Part shown: one piece after another, positions 14,500-21,582 of the stretch
How positions within the stretch are numbered: position 1 is the stretch's first letter
Layout of the letters: each line of letters starts with the position of its first letter
From: an uncultured Agathobacter sp.
GTDB taxonomy: Bacteria; Bacillota; Clostridia; Lachnospirales; Lachnospiraceae
Assembly: GCA_910587655.1 (NCBI GenBank)
Contig: CAJUND010000039.1
Location: forward strand, 1 to 26,303
DNA length: 26,303 nt
Direction: 5' to 3'
The notes under the pieces: model-generated
What the model was told of the DNA's origin: nothing
The model's database searches: none
What the model saw: the letters and a program-made list of their open reading frames with translations, nothing else
Made by a program: the position numbers and the translations under genes

Positions 14500-15438
14500 T
14501 TATTCCAGTATCATCCGCATGGACCCGTAAATCCCTGCGTCATTGCCAAGTCTGGCAAGTTCAAATCTTGTATTTCTGCATGCGTGGAACGCTGTTTCCA
14601 CGTAGTGTTTCTGTATGGTGTCAATCAGAATCTGTCCGGCTTTGGACACACCTCCCCCGATGACAATAACCTCCGGGTTTACAACACACGCCATGTTGGA
14701 CAGCGCAGAACCTAAGATTTCCCCAAGGTCGTCCACCAGCCCGAGCGCAACGGAATCCCCCGCCTTTGCCTCGTCAAAAACATTCTTTGCCGACAGTCTG
14801 TCATAGCTGCGCAGCTTTGTTTCCTCCGATGTCTTGGCAAGCTTGCGTTTTGCCATGCGTACAATCCCGGTGGCAGAAGTGTACTGCTCCAGACAGCCGT
14901 ACTGCCCGCAGTTGCATGGCTCGATTTCGTCGTTATTTACTGTGATATGACCAATCTCGCCGCCTGCACCGTCAAAGCCTGCCACAATCTTTCCGTCCAC
15001 AATAATGCCGCCTCCGACGCCGGTTCCAAGGGTTACCAGAATTACGTCGCTGCTTCCCTTTGCGCCGCCCTGCCACATTTCACCGAGCGCAGCCACATTG
15101 GCGTCATTGCCCACTCTTACTTTCAGACCGGTCATGCCGGACAGCTCCTCTGCAACATTTATCACACCCCAGCCGAGGTTGACGCAGATATTCACCACGC
15201 CGTCTGAGCGCACGGGTCCCGGCACGCCGATTCCCACGCCTTCCACCTCATTTTTGCTGATGCCCTCCTGCGCAAGCTTATTGTCTATTGCCCGCGCAAT
15301 GTCAGGCAGGATTGCCTTCCCTTTATCATTTGTATTGGTTCGTATCTCCCATTTATCCAGAAGCTTTCCGTCTGTCTCAAAAAAACCCATTTTGACGCTG
15401 GTTCCGCCTACGTCAACTCCAAAACCGTATTTCTTCAC
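14500..15438 (-). CDS. glk: ROK-family glucokinase (312 aa)
   Basis: This cytoplasmic kinase makes glucose 6-phosphate. The N-terminal phosphate loop is GVDVGGTSVKMG; the catalytic Asp112 lies in GNDANVAALGE. The ROK signature includes LGTGVGGGII, then EIGHITV with His164 and the zinc site CNCGQYGCLEQ (Cys175, Cys177, Cys182). There is no N-terminal helix-turn-helix, so it is a kinase rather than a ROK repressor. GTG at 15438 is chosen because GGAGG lies 7 nt upstream and the family begins right at KKYGFGVDVGGT; the longer frame upstream has no support. No terminator is visible between its stop and the fab promoter, so some read-through is possible. Confidence 0.92.
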   Translation of the reverse strand: MKKYGFGVDVGGTSVKMGFFETDGKLLDKWEIRTNTNDKGKAILPDIARAIDNKLAQEGISKNEVEGVGIGVPGPVRSDGVVNICVNLGWGVINVAEELSGMTGLKVRVGNDANVAALGEMWQGGAKGSSDVILVTLGTGVGGGIIVDGKIVAGFDGAGGEIGHITVNNDEIEPCNCGQYGCLEQYTSATGIVRMAKRKLAKTSEETKLRSYDRLSAKNVFDEAKAGDSVALGLVDDLGEILGSALSNMACVVNPEVIVIGGGVSKAGQILIDTIQKHYVETAFHACRNTRFELARLGNDAGIYGSMRMILE

Positions 15439-15481
15439 CTGATACCCTCCCAAATATGATTTCTTGTCCGTTACATGCCTT

Positions 15482-15510
15482 ATTTTACCATACGGAACCG
15501 GAAACGCCAA
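15482..15510 (-). promoter_or_regulatory. Candidate glk promoter
   Basis: TTGGCG (15505-15510) and TAAAAT (15482-15487) are spaced by 17 nt on the minus strand, about 45 nt upstream of the GTG start. Confidence 0.5.
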
Positions 15511-15550
15511 GCCACATTTGAAACTTTATTTCAGAAATATACAGCCGTTC

Positions 15551-15696
15551 GTTACTATTTACGGCCCGGGAGACCGCTCATAGTAACGATTCGGGGCGAT
15601 ATTAGAGTTTTGCTTCGCAAAAATCGCCCCTCACTCCTGAATCATGTTCTCACGGAATGCGCAGCTAGTGCGCATTCCTGACACGTGAATAGTAAC
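15551..15696. repeat. 146-bp structured element with terminal inverted repeats (MITE-like)
   Basis: The ends GTTACTATTTACG (15551-15563) and CGTGAATAGTAAC (15684-15696) are inverted repeats with one mismatch. Inside are two more foldbacks. GGGGCGAT/ATCGCCCC (15593-15630) has the nested hairpin TTTTGC-TTC-GCAAAA. GGAATGCGCA/TGCGCATTCC (15654-15678) is a perfect 10-bp stem. It contains no gene. It lies 9 nt after the stop of the penicillin-binding protein gene and upstream of the glk promoter. It may be a miniature mobile element that also ends or stabilises transcripts. No clear target duplication was found. Confidence 0.6.
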
Positions 15697-15705
15697 AGCT
15701 GTTCA

Positions 15706-18030
15706 TTACTCTGGATTTTCCGGCTCCTCCGGGGGATTTTCCGGCGGCTGGACAGGTTCGTTTGGATTATCGTCCGGGTTCTCCGGCTGGTTTTCATCGG
15801 GATTCTCCGGGTTGTCGTCCGGCTCCTCCGGCAGGTTTGCATCCGGGTTGTCATCCGGCTCCTGCGGATTGTCATTATTATCCTCACCGCCGTTATTGTC
15901 ACCGTTATTATCGCCGTTATTGTCATCCGGATCTTCCGTAATCTGGTTCTCCTCGCGCCTCTTGTCGCGCTCTTCCTCCTCCTTTTCCTTCTCGTCCACA
16001 AATTCATCCGAAAGCTTTGCATACGGCAGAAAATCCAGCGGTTTCAAATCCTCATGCACCGCAGACATAAAGGAATTCCAGATCTGCCCCGGATAGGTAT
16101 TACCGCTCAGGTTGGACAGTACCTTCGGATAATCATACCCTACCCAGACACAGGTGGTATAGTACCTGGTAAACCCGCAGAACCATCCGTCCTTATGGTC
16201 GTTGGTAGTCCCGGTTTTTCCTGCGCACGGCATATCCTTAAGTTTCAGCCTGCGTCCTGTTCCGCTCTCCATTACAGTGGTAAGGATGTCCGTCATGGTG
16301 CGCGCCGCATCCTTTTTATAAACGGATATCTCTTTTACCTCAGCCGTATATATCACATTTTCATCGGAATCAATAATGCTTGTAACACATGTCGGGGCGC
16401 GGTACATGCCGTCATTTTCCAGCGCTGCATAGGCAGACGCCATCTCCACCGCAGACACGCCGTTTGTAAATCCGCCGAGCGATGTCGCCGGTACATAATC
16501 CTTCTCTGCAATACTGCTGAAATTCATGTTTTTCAGGTACTGCAGCCCGACGGTCGGCGTCAGCTCCTCATACAGCTGCCACGCGACTGTATTAAGCGAC
16601 TGCGCCACTGCATAACGAAGCGGTACTTTTCCTGCATATCCGCCGTTTGCATTGGTCGGTCCGCCCTCAAATTTATGGTCGTCCACAATGGTATCGGGAT
16701 CATAGCCCCGTTCCAGCTGGGGCGTATAAACAATCAGCGGCTTAATGGAACTTCCCGGCTGCCTGTGGCTCTGGTACGCGCGGTTTAAGGTATAGGTCTT
16801 AAAATGCGGCTCCCTTCCGCCGACGATTGCAACCACATTTCCAGTCTCGTTGTCAATACATACGGCAGAGCCCTGCATTTTATGCATCCCTTCCTTATCC
16901 TTGCCCTTAAACCCGGCAAGGGTGTCGTTTACTGACTTCTGCAGCTTTTTCTGTTTGTCCATGTCCAGGGACGTATAAATTTTGTAGCCGCCGGAATACA
17001 GCTTTTTCTGGCAGATTCCGTACAGCTCGTCATACTCTTCATTATATGATTCTTTTTCCTCTTCGGAATTGAAATAGTACTTGAACTCAAACCCTTCCAG
17101 CTCCATCAGTGCGCGGGTGGCACAATAGTATGTATAGGTATCCACATAATTGTTGAGTTTGTCCGCAGCATTTTCTTCCGGGCGGTTCAGTGAAATTTCT
17201 TCCGTAACCGCTTCATAATACTGCCCCTGGGTGATTTTTCCGTCCTCGTACATATTTTTTAAAATACGGTCCCGGCGCTTTTTTGTATTCACCGGATTTT
17301 TCACCGGATCATAATACGTCGGGCTGTTTGGTATGGCACAGAGAAACGCCACCTGGGAAATGTCGAGCTCGGACAGTTCACAGTCAAAATACCCGTGGCA
17401 TGCAGCATCAATGCCATAATATCCGTTGGCAAAATATTCGTTGTTCAGGTAAAATTCCAGGATTTTTTCCTTGCTGTAACGCTTCTCCAGCTCCATCGCA
17501 AGAAACATCTGCTTTACTTTGTACTGCCATGTCTTGTCCGGCTTCATGTACATAATTTTTGCAAGCTGCATGGTAATGGTACTTGCGCCGCCCTGCGTGG
17601 ACTGGGTTTTTTTAAGTTTTGCCTCAACCATTCCTTTTGCGGCACGGACCACACCCTTAAAATCCACACCGTTATGCTGGTAAAATTTTTTGTCCTCAAT
17701 ACTGATGGTTGCAGTCACAAAGCTCTGGGGAATGTCCCCGTACTTCACATACTGCGCATCCTTCTGCCCTTTCCGTTCCGAAATCAGGTCCCCGTTTGTA
17801 TCATATACAAAGCAGGTCTGTGAAGGAATAAAAATTTTATCATCGGAGTCCGCAACTTCCTGGACCGCCTCACGTTTCAGCTGCTGGATTTCATCCGCAT
17901 AACCGCCGAAATAATAGTAGCCGAAACATCCCAGTACGACCAGCATTAAAAATATCTGAAGCTTGATAAAAAACCAGAAAACCCGGTGTTTCTTTTTCTT
18001 TTTTTTCCGTTTGTCCTTCTTGTCCGCCAT
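15706..18030 (-). CDS. Class A penicillin-binding protein (transglycosylase/transpeptidase), 774 aa
   Basis: This bifunctional, membrane-anchored enzyme polymerises and cross-links peptidoglycan. After a Lys-rich start there is one membrane segment (about residues 17-41). The glycosyltransferase GT51 domain shows Glu111 in SIEDKKFYQHNGVD, GGASTITMQLAK and LEKRYSKEKILEFYLN. The transpeptidase domain has the three penicillin-binding motifs: SSIK with Ser426 in QPGSSIKPL, SLN at 477-479, and KTGTTN from 604. The last ~79 residues are an Asn/Asp/Glu/Pro-rich repeat tail. ATG at 18030 follows AAAGGAGAGTAT; the in-frame ATG 33 nt upstream has no ribosome site. It is close to PBP1a/PbpF types; which one cannot be told. 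Confidence 0.94.
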   Translation of the reverse strand: MADKKDKRKKKKKKHRVFWFFIKLQIFLMLVVLGCFGYYYFGGYADEIQQLKREAVQEVADSDDKIFIPSQTCFVYDTNGDLISERKGQKDAQYVKYGDIPQSFVTATISIEDKKFYQHNGVDFKGVVRAAKGMVEAKLKKTQSTQGGASTITMQLAKIMYMKPDKTWQYKVKQMFLAMELEKRYSKEKILEFYLNNEYFANGYYGIDAACHGYFDCELSELDISQVAFLCAIPNSPTYYDPVKNPVNTKKRRDRILKNMYEDGKITQGQYYEAVTEEISLNRPEENAADKLNNYVDTYTYYCATRALMELEGFEFKYYFNSEEEKESYNEEYDELYGICQKKLYSGGYKIYTSLDMDKQKKLQKSVNDTLAGFKGKDKEGMHKMQGSAVCIDNETGNVVAIVGGREPHFKTYTLNRAYQSHRQPGSSIKPLIVYTPQLERGYDPDTIVDDHKFEGGPTNANGGYAGKVPLRYAVAQSLNTVAWQLYEELTPTVGLQYLKNMNFSSIAEKDYVPATSLGGFTNGVSAVEMASAYAALENDGMYRAPTCVTSIIDSDENVIYTAEVKEISVYKKDAARTMTDILTTVMESGTGRRLKLKDMPCAGKTGTTNDHKDGWFCGFTRYYTTCVWVGYDYPKVLSNLSGNTYPGQIWNSFMSAVHEDLKPLDFLPYAKLSDEFVDEKEKEEEERDKRREENQITEDPDDNNGDNNGDNNGGEDNNDNPQEPDDNPDANLPEEPDDNPENPDENQPENPDDNPNEPVQPPENPPEEPENPE
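15709..15945 (-). repeat. Low-complexity repeat region encoding the PBP tail
   Basis: The 3' end of the PBP gene is built from short degenerate in-frame repeats encoding units such as GDNN, EPDDNP and ENPDE. The tail is very acidic and proline-rich, with no hydrophobic residues to speak of. It would lie outside the cell, next to the wall. Such tracts often vary in length between strains. Confidence 0.8.
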
Positions 18031-18068
18031 ATACTCTCCTTTTTCCAGGGTATTATAGTTCATGATGT

Positions 18069-18097
18069 ATTTTATCTCTTTTCGTGCATATATGCAA
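18069..18097 (-). promoter_or_regulatory. Candidate promoter of the penicillin-binding protein gene
   Basis: TTGCAT (18092-18097) and TAAAAT (18069-18074) are spaced by 17 nt on the minus strand. A 12-bp perfect palindrome, TGCATATATGCA, starts at the -35 and could be a regulator site. Confidence 0.5.
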
Positions 18098-18128
18098 ATT
18101 ATCTTTTTCTTAAAATTTCCTTACAAAA

Positions 18129-18158
18129 TAAAAAAAGCGGTGCATGCCCGCTTTTTTA
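18129..18158 (-). terminator. Rho-independent terminator after spoVT
   Basis: AAAAAAGCGG and CCGCTTTTTT pair around the loop GCATGCA, ending in a T7 run on the minus strand. It lies 15 nt after the spoVT stop and separates it from the penicillin-binding protein gene. Confidence 0.88.
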
Positions 18159-18172
18159 TCAATCTGTTTTCA

Positions 18173-18721
18173 CTACTGTTCCATATGCTTCCCAAGAAAA
18201 TTCGCGGCAGAAACCGCAAGCGCCCGGAGTACGTCCTTCCCCTCGTTGCTCCCGCTTTTTTCCAGCATGATAACGGACCCCTGGCAGTCGCCGTTGCATG
18301 TAATAGTGGAAATAACGGCTTCTTTATAATCACTGTTCCATTCTTTTGCCACAATCGGCAGTTCGTGGTGTACGTCTGCAACTGCAAATGTCCCTCTTTT
18401 TTCCATAAGCTGTTCCACCTCCGCACTCAGGTGCTCCCCTTCGAGTTCCTTGCGTCCGCTTCCTGCTGCCGCAATCACATAATCCCTGTCCGTAATACAT
18501 ACAAGCGCATCCACTGCCTGTGCCAGCGCCTGGGCATAGCTTGCTGCAAATTCACCCAGTTCCCCGACAGGCGAATATTTTTTCAGCATAATTTCGCCCT
18601 CACGGCTGGTAAAGATTTCGAGCGGGTCTCCCTCCCGGATCCGGAGTGTCCGGCGGATTTCCTTCGGCACTACAATTCTTCCCAGGTCATCAATTCTCCT
18701 CACAATTCCTGTTGCTTTCAT
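18173..18721 (-). CDS. spoVT: Stage V sporulation protein T (AbrB-type regulator with GAF-like domain)
   Basis: SpoVT controls late forespore genes in spore formers. The N-terminal swapped-hairpin AbrB domain is clear: MKATGIVRRIDDLGRIVVPK then EIRRTLRIREGDPLEIF. The rest (about residues 60-182) fits the GAF-like ligand domain, with VDALVCITDRDYVIAAAG and GSVIMLEKSG. At 182 aa it is the expected size (178 in Bacillus subtilis). The start at 18721 is where the domain begins; GGAGG lies 11 nt upstream. A sigma-G-like promoter precedes it. Its presence implies the organism can sporulate. Confidence 0.93.
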   Translation of the reverse strand: MKATGIVRRIDDLGRIVVPKEIRRTLRIREGDPLEIFTSREGEIMLKKYSPVGELGEFAASYAQALAQAVDALVCITDRDYVIAAAGSGRKELEGEHLSAEVEQLMEKRGTFAVADVHHELPIVAKEWNSDYKEAVISTITCNGDCQGSVIMLEKSGSNEGKDVLRALAVSAANFLGKHMEQ

Positions 18722-18755
18722 ATATAAAAATTCCTCCATATACAGTACTTTTTGT

Positions 18756-18784
18756 TAGTATCTGTAAATGAAGGAACTTTATAC
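18756..18784 (-). promoter_or_regulatory. Candidate sigma-G (forespore) promoter of spoVT
   Basis: GTATA (18780-18784) and GATACTA (18756-18762) are spaced by 17 nt on the minus strand. Each is one base from the Bacillus subtilis sigma-G pattern (GCATA, CATACTA). spoVT is a sigma-G gene in Bacillus subtilis, which fits. Confidence 0.5.
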
Positions 18785-18813
18785 AGAAAAAATTTTTTAA
18801 TTATATTCGCAGA

Positions 18814-20037
18814 TTACTCTGCCACAATCCTGCAGAAATTCTTTTTTCCGCGCTTTAAGATAAAGTCTTTCGCCTGAATCTCCCCAGGTGTATAGGATGT
18901 GTGAATATCGGTAATCTTATCCCCGTTTACGGTAACGCCGCCCTGTTCCACATTACGCCTTGCCTCGCCCCTGGATTTGGACAATGACGCGCATACCAGA
19001 AGTCCCAGGATATCAATTTTTCCTTCCCTGAGGTCCGCTTCTGTAATTACCGCTGTCGGCATCTCCTGCGCATTGCCGCCGGTAAACAGGGCTTTTGCGC
19101 TCTCTTCTGCTTTTTTTGCCTCTTCTTCCCCGTGTACCAGGTTTGTAAGCTCAAAGGCAAGAATCTCCTTTGCCCGGTTTAACTGGCTGCCTTCCCAGCT
19201 TTCCATTGCCTGGATTTCCTCCAGCGGAAGGAAGGTCAGCATTTTTATGCATTTTAATACGTCGGCGTCGGATACGTTTCTCCAGTACTGGTAAAATTCA
19301 AACGGGGATGTTTTTTCCGGGTCAAGCCAGACTGCGCCCGACTGCGTTTTTCCCATTTTGTTTCCTTCGGAGTTTAACAGCAGGTTAATCGTCATGGCAT
19401 AGGCGTCTTTTCCAAGCTTTCTGCGGATTAACTCTGTGCCCCCAAGCATATTGCTCCACTGGTCGTCCCCGCCAAACTCCATGTTGCAGCCGTATTTCTG
19501 GTAAAGAATGTAAAAATCATAGCTCTGCATGATCATGTAGTTAAATTCCAGAAAACTTAACCCTTTTTCCATACGCTGTTTATAGCACTCAGCAGTCAGC
19601 ATGCGGTTTACGGAAAAATGGGAGCCCACTTCACGCAGCACATCAATATAATTTAAGTCCATCAGCCAGTCGGCATTGTTTACCAGAAGCGCTTTGCCGT
19701 CCGAAAAGTCGATAAAACGGCTCATCTGTTTTTTGAAGCACTCCACATTATGCGCAATGGTTTCCTCTGTCATCATCTGGCGCATGTCGGTCCTTCCGGT
19801 CGGGTCTCCAATCATCGCCGTACCGCCGCCGATTAAGGCAATCGGTTTGTTTCCCGCCATCTGGAGACGCTTCATCAGGCACAGCGCCATGAAATGTCCT
19901 ACATGAAGGCTGTCCGCGGTAGGGTCGAAGCCAATGTAAAATACTGCCTTTCCGTTGTTAATCAGTTCTTTAATCTCATCTTCGTCTGTTACCTGTGCAA
20001 TTAATCCCCTTGCAACTAATTCATCGTATAAATTCAT
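18814..20037 (-). CDS. tyrS: Tyrosyl-tRNA synthetase
   Basis: This class I synthetase charges tRNA-Tyr. The HIGH motif is HVGH (residues 45-48) in SLHVGHFMAL, and the KMSKS loop reads KMGKT (227-231). Tyrosine-binding residues lie in YMIMQSYDFYILYQ and GGDDQWSN. The C-terminal ~65 residues form the S4 RNA-binding domain (SKSRGEARRNVEQGGVTVNG). The length (407 aa) is normal. ATG at 20037 follows AAAGGA. It is controlled by the T-box leader directly upstream. Confidence 0.97.
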   Translation of the reverse strand: MNLYDELVARGLIAQVTDEDEIKELINNGKAVFYIGFDPTADSLHVGHFMALCLMKRLQMAGNKPIALIGGGTAMIGDPTGRTDMRQMMTEETIAHNVECFKKQMSRFIDFSDGKALLVNNADWLMDLNYIDVLREVGSHFSVNRMLTAECYKQRMEKGLSFLEFNYMIMQSYDFYILYQKYGCNMEFGGDDQWSNMLGGTELIRRKLGKDAYAMTINLLLNSEGNKMGKTQSGAVWLDPEKTSPFEFYQYWRNVSDADVLKCIKMLTFLPLEEIQAMESWEGSQLNRAKEILAFELTNLVHGEEEAKKAEESAKALFTGGNAQEMPTAVITEADLREGKIDILGLLVCASLSKSRGEARRNVEQGGVTVNGDKITDIHTSYTPGEIQAKDFILKRGKKNFCRIVAE

Positions 20038-20066
20038 AAATTTTTCCTTTCCGCGTCCGTGTGCAT

Positions 20067-20098
20067 AAAAAAATCCCCGTCCCGTAAAGGACGAAGAT
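20067..20098 (-). terminator. T-box terminator hairpin of tyrS
   Basis: ATCTTCGTCC and GGGACGGGGAT pair with a few wobble pairs, followed by T7, just before tyrS. In the T-box mechanism this stem competes with the antiterminator formed by the T-box sequence. Confidence 0.85.
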
Positions 20099-20340
20099 TA
20101 CTCCCGTGTTACCACCTTTTTTCACAGACCACTCACATGGCCTGCCTTGCCAGGTATCTGTCAATACCCTGTACTTTAACGTGTACAAACCGTCGCAGCC
20201 TACTGCCCGTCCGGGGTTTGGTGCGAAGCTCAGGGATGTATTCGCAAAAAACTCTCCATGCACCTCTCATCCGCCGGTTACTTTCTGTATGTGTCTGCTT
20301 TCTGCTACTTGCTCCTGTCACAGCTTTAATTATTTTATTA
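20067..20340 (-). promoter_or_regulatory. T-box riboswitch leader, tyrosine-specific
   Basis: The minus-strand leader of about 270 nt contains the T-box core AAGGTGGTAACACGG (20104-20118), which binds the free CCA end of tRNA. A terminator follows it. Upstream lies stem I with an AGGTGCATGGAGAG loop. The likely specifier is TAC (Tyr) at 20238-20240, inside GCGAATACATCCC. Uncharged tRNA-Tyr would stabilise the antiterminator and raise tyrS expression. This accounts for the longest stretch in the window without a gene (20038-20384). Confidence 0.92.
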
Positions 20341-20346
20341 GTATGC

Positions 20347-20375
20347 ATTATAATGGCGGCTCTAAAATTTGTCAA
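20347..20375 (-). promoter_or_regulatory. Consensus sigma-A promoter of tyrS
   Basis: Perfect TTGACA (20370-20375) and perfect TATAAT (20347-20352) are spaced by 17 nt, at the start of the T-box leader. It lies 9 nt after the stop of the acyltransferase gene. A promoter this strong makes sense where control is by attenuation. Confidence 0.92.
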
Positions 20376-20384
20376 CAAAAACTT

Positions 20385-21437
20385 TTATCTGATTCCAGCT
20401 GTTTTTCTGAGAATCGGAACCGCACCGATGATATGATAAGACAGTATCGTCAGCAGGAAACTTCCGGCACAGATTAAAAATGCTTCTGCAGGCAGGGGGA
20501 TTTCCGTCTGTACAACATAATACGCCAGGGCAACCAGAATGGACTGGTGCAGGATATAAACGGGATAGGACGCCCGGTTAAAATATTCCGTAAAGCCTGT
20601 CTTTTTGTTTAAAAATTTTTTTCCGGCTGCAAGTACAGCCAGAACAGAAACCCATCCTGTAAAATTCACCCACAAATCCCCGTAATAGGAATATTTATAA
20701 TATACTGCAGCTGATACAGTTTCTGTTAATAAAAACAGTCCCGCCAGCCACTTCAGGTTCCGTTCCAGCTTATCTATTATGGTATCATTCCCCAGTACAT
20801 AATATCCTGCCAGATAAAGCGCCAGGTTCTTTCCAAGGCTGAAACCGCCGAAATTCCCCAGGTAATACATCAGCCATACCGGGATAAATAAAAAGATTAC
20901 TGCATATACCGGCATTTTTTCCACAAAGGCTCCTGTCTTTTTGTATGGAATAAAATGAAACAGTCCCAGGGCAGTTACGGAAATAATAAACAGAAACAGA
21001 ATAAACCACAGATGCCCCGGAGTAAACGCCCCGTCATAACCGGTTAAGTCTGTAAAATGGGTAAAGAAATATTTCCAGTTTTCGAGAATGCCTCCCTCAT
21101 AACCCTGGAAATATTTTCTGGCATATAACGTCTGAAACGGTACAAGAATTACCATCCCGGCAAGAAACGGAACCATCAGTTTCCAAAACCGCTGTTTCAT
21201 AAATTCTTTCACCGTCCTGTTTTCAAGCGCATACCGTGCGCTGATTCCTGCAATGACAAACAGCAGCGGCATAAACCACGGATTTACCAGTACGATGAAT
21301 GTACTCAGTATTTTATTTTCTCCTTCCCATATGTAAAAGCGGGAACCAAAATCATTCCATATCATAAAGGTATGTACGGGAAATAAAAGAAGAATTGTCA
21401 AATTACGAAGATTATCTATGTTATTTTTTCTGATCAT
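20385..21437 (-). CDS. Membrane acyltransferase family 3 (OafA/YrhL-like), 350 aa
   Basis: This protein has about ten hydrophobic segments and is of the kind that acylates cell-surface sugars or other exported molecules. The typical N-terminal start is RKNNIDNLRNLTILLLFPVHT, with the conserved His of this family in PVHTF. PFLAGMVILVPF, GHLWFILFLFIISV and RASYPVYILHQSIL are also family-like. The substrate cannot be told. No ribosome site precedes ATG at 21437; instead the start sits where the predicted promoter would begin transcription, suggesting a leaderless mRNA. The gene diverges from the substrate-binding lipoprotein gene and runs almost into the tyrS promoter with no terminator between. 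Confidence 0.85.
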   Translation of the reverse strand: MIRKNNIDNLRNLTILLLFPVHTFMIWNDFGSRFYIWEGENKILSTFIVLVNPWFMPLLFVIAGISARYALENRTVKEFMKQRFWKLMVPFLAGMVILVPFQTLYARKYFQGYEGGILENWKYFFTHFTDLTGYDGAFTPGHLWFILFLFIISVTALGLFHFIPYKKTGAFVEKMPVYAVIFLFIPVWLMYYLGNFGGFSLGKNLALYLAGYYVLGNDTIIDKLERNLKWLAGLFLLTETVSAAVYYKYSYYGDLWVNFTGWVSVLAVLAAGKKFLNKKTGFTEYFNRASYPVYILHQSILVALAYYVVQTEIPLPAEAFLICAGSFLLTILSYHIIGAVPILRKTAGIR

Positions 21438-21443
21438 ACAGAA

Positions 21444-21472
21444 ATTCTATCATATTAGCTTTCATTTTTCAA
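21444..21472 (-). promoter_or_regulatory. Acyltransferase promoter, start codon at the predicted +1
   Basis: TTGAAA (21467-21472) and TAGAAT (21444-21449) are spaced by 17 nt, each one base from consensus. Only 6 nt lie between the -10 and the ATG, so transcription should begin at or within a base or two of the A of ATG. Confidence 0.6.
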
Positions 21473-21485
21473 TGCGATAATGAAA

Positions 21486-21514
21486 CTGACATTTTCCGCA
21501 AGATAATGTAAAAT
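21486..21514 (+). promoter_or_regulatory. Promoter of the substrate-binding lipoprotein gene
   Basis: CTGACA (21486-21491) and TAAAAT (21509-21514) are spaced by 17 nt on the plus strand. It is back to back with the acyltransferase promoter: the two -35 elements are 13 bp apart, so one regulator could act on both. Confidence 0.65.
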
Positions 21515-21582
21515 AATGATATCTCAGTGGTAACGAATAAACATATATTAACGCATAAAATTCAAGTATGGGGAGTGCGAAT

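Noticed and set aside
15709..15945. Short repeats that could suggest a CRISPR array
   Set aside because: The repeats are in-frame, degenerate and of irregular length, encoding the tail of the PBP; there are no constant repeats with unique spacers.
15685..16788. Long plus-strand open frame (367 codons) opposite the PBP gene
   Set aside because: It is the antisense of a clear penicillin-binding protein gene with all catalytic motifs; its product is rich in Arg, Ile, Leu and Val from the repeat tail and it has no ribosome site.
20021..20263. Minus-strand 80-codon frame in the tyrS leader
   Set aside because: The region is explained by the T-box riboswitch; the frame crosses the terminator hairpin.
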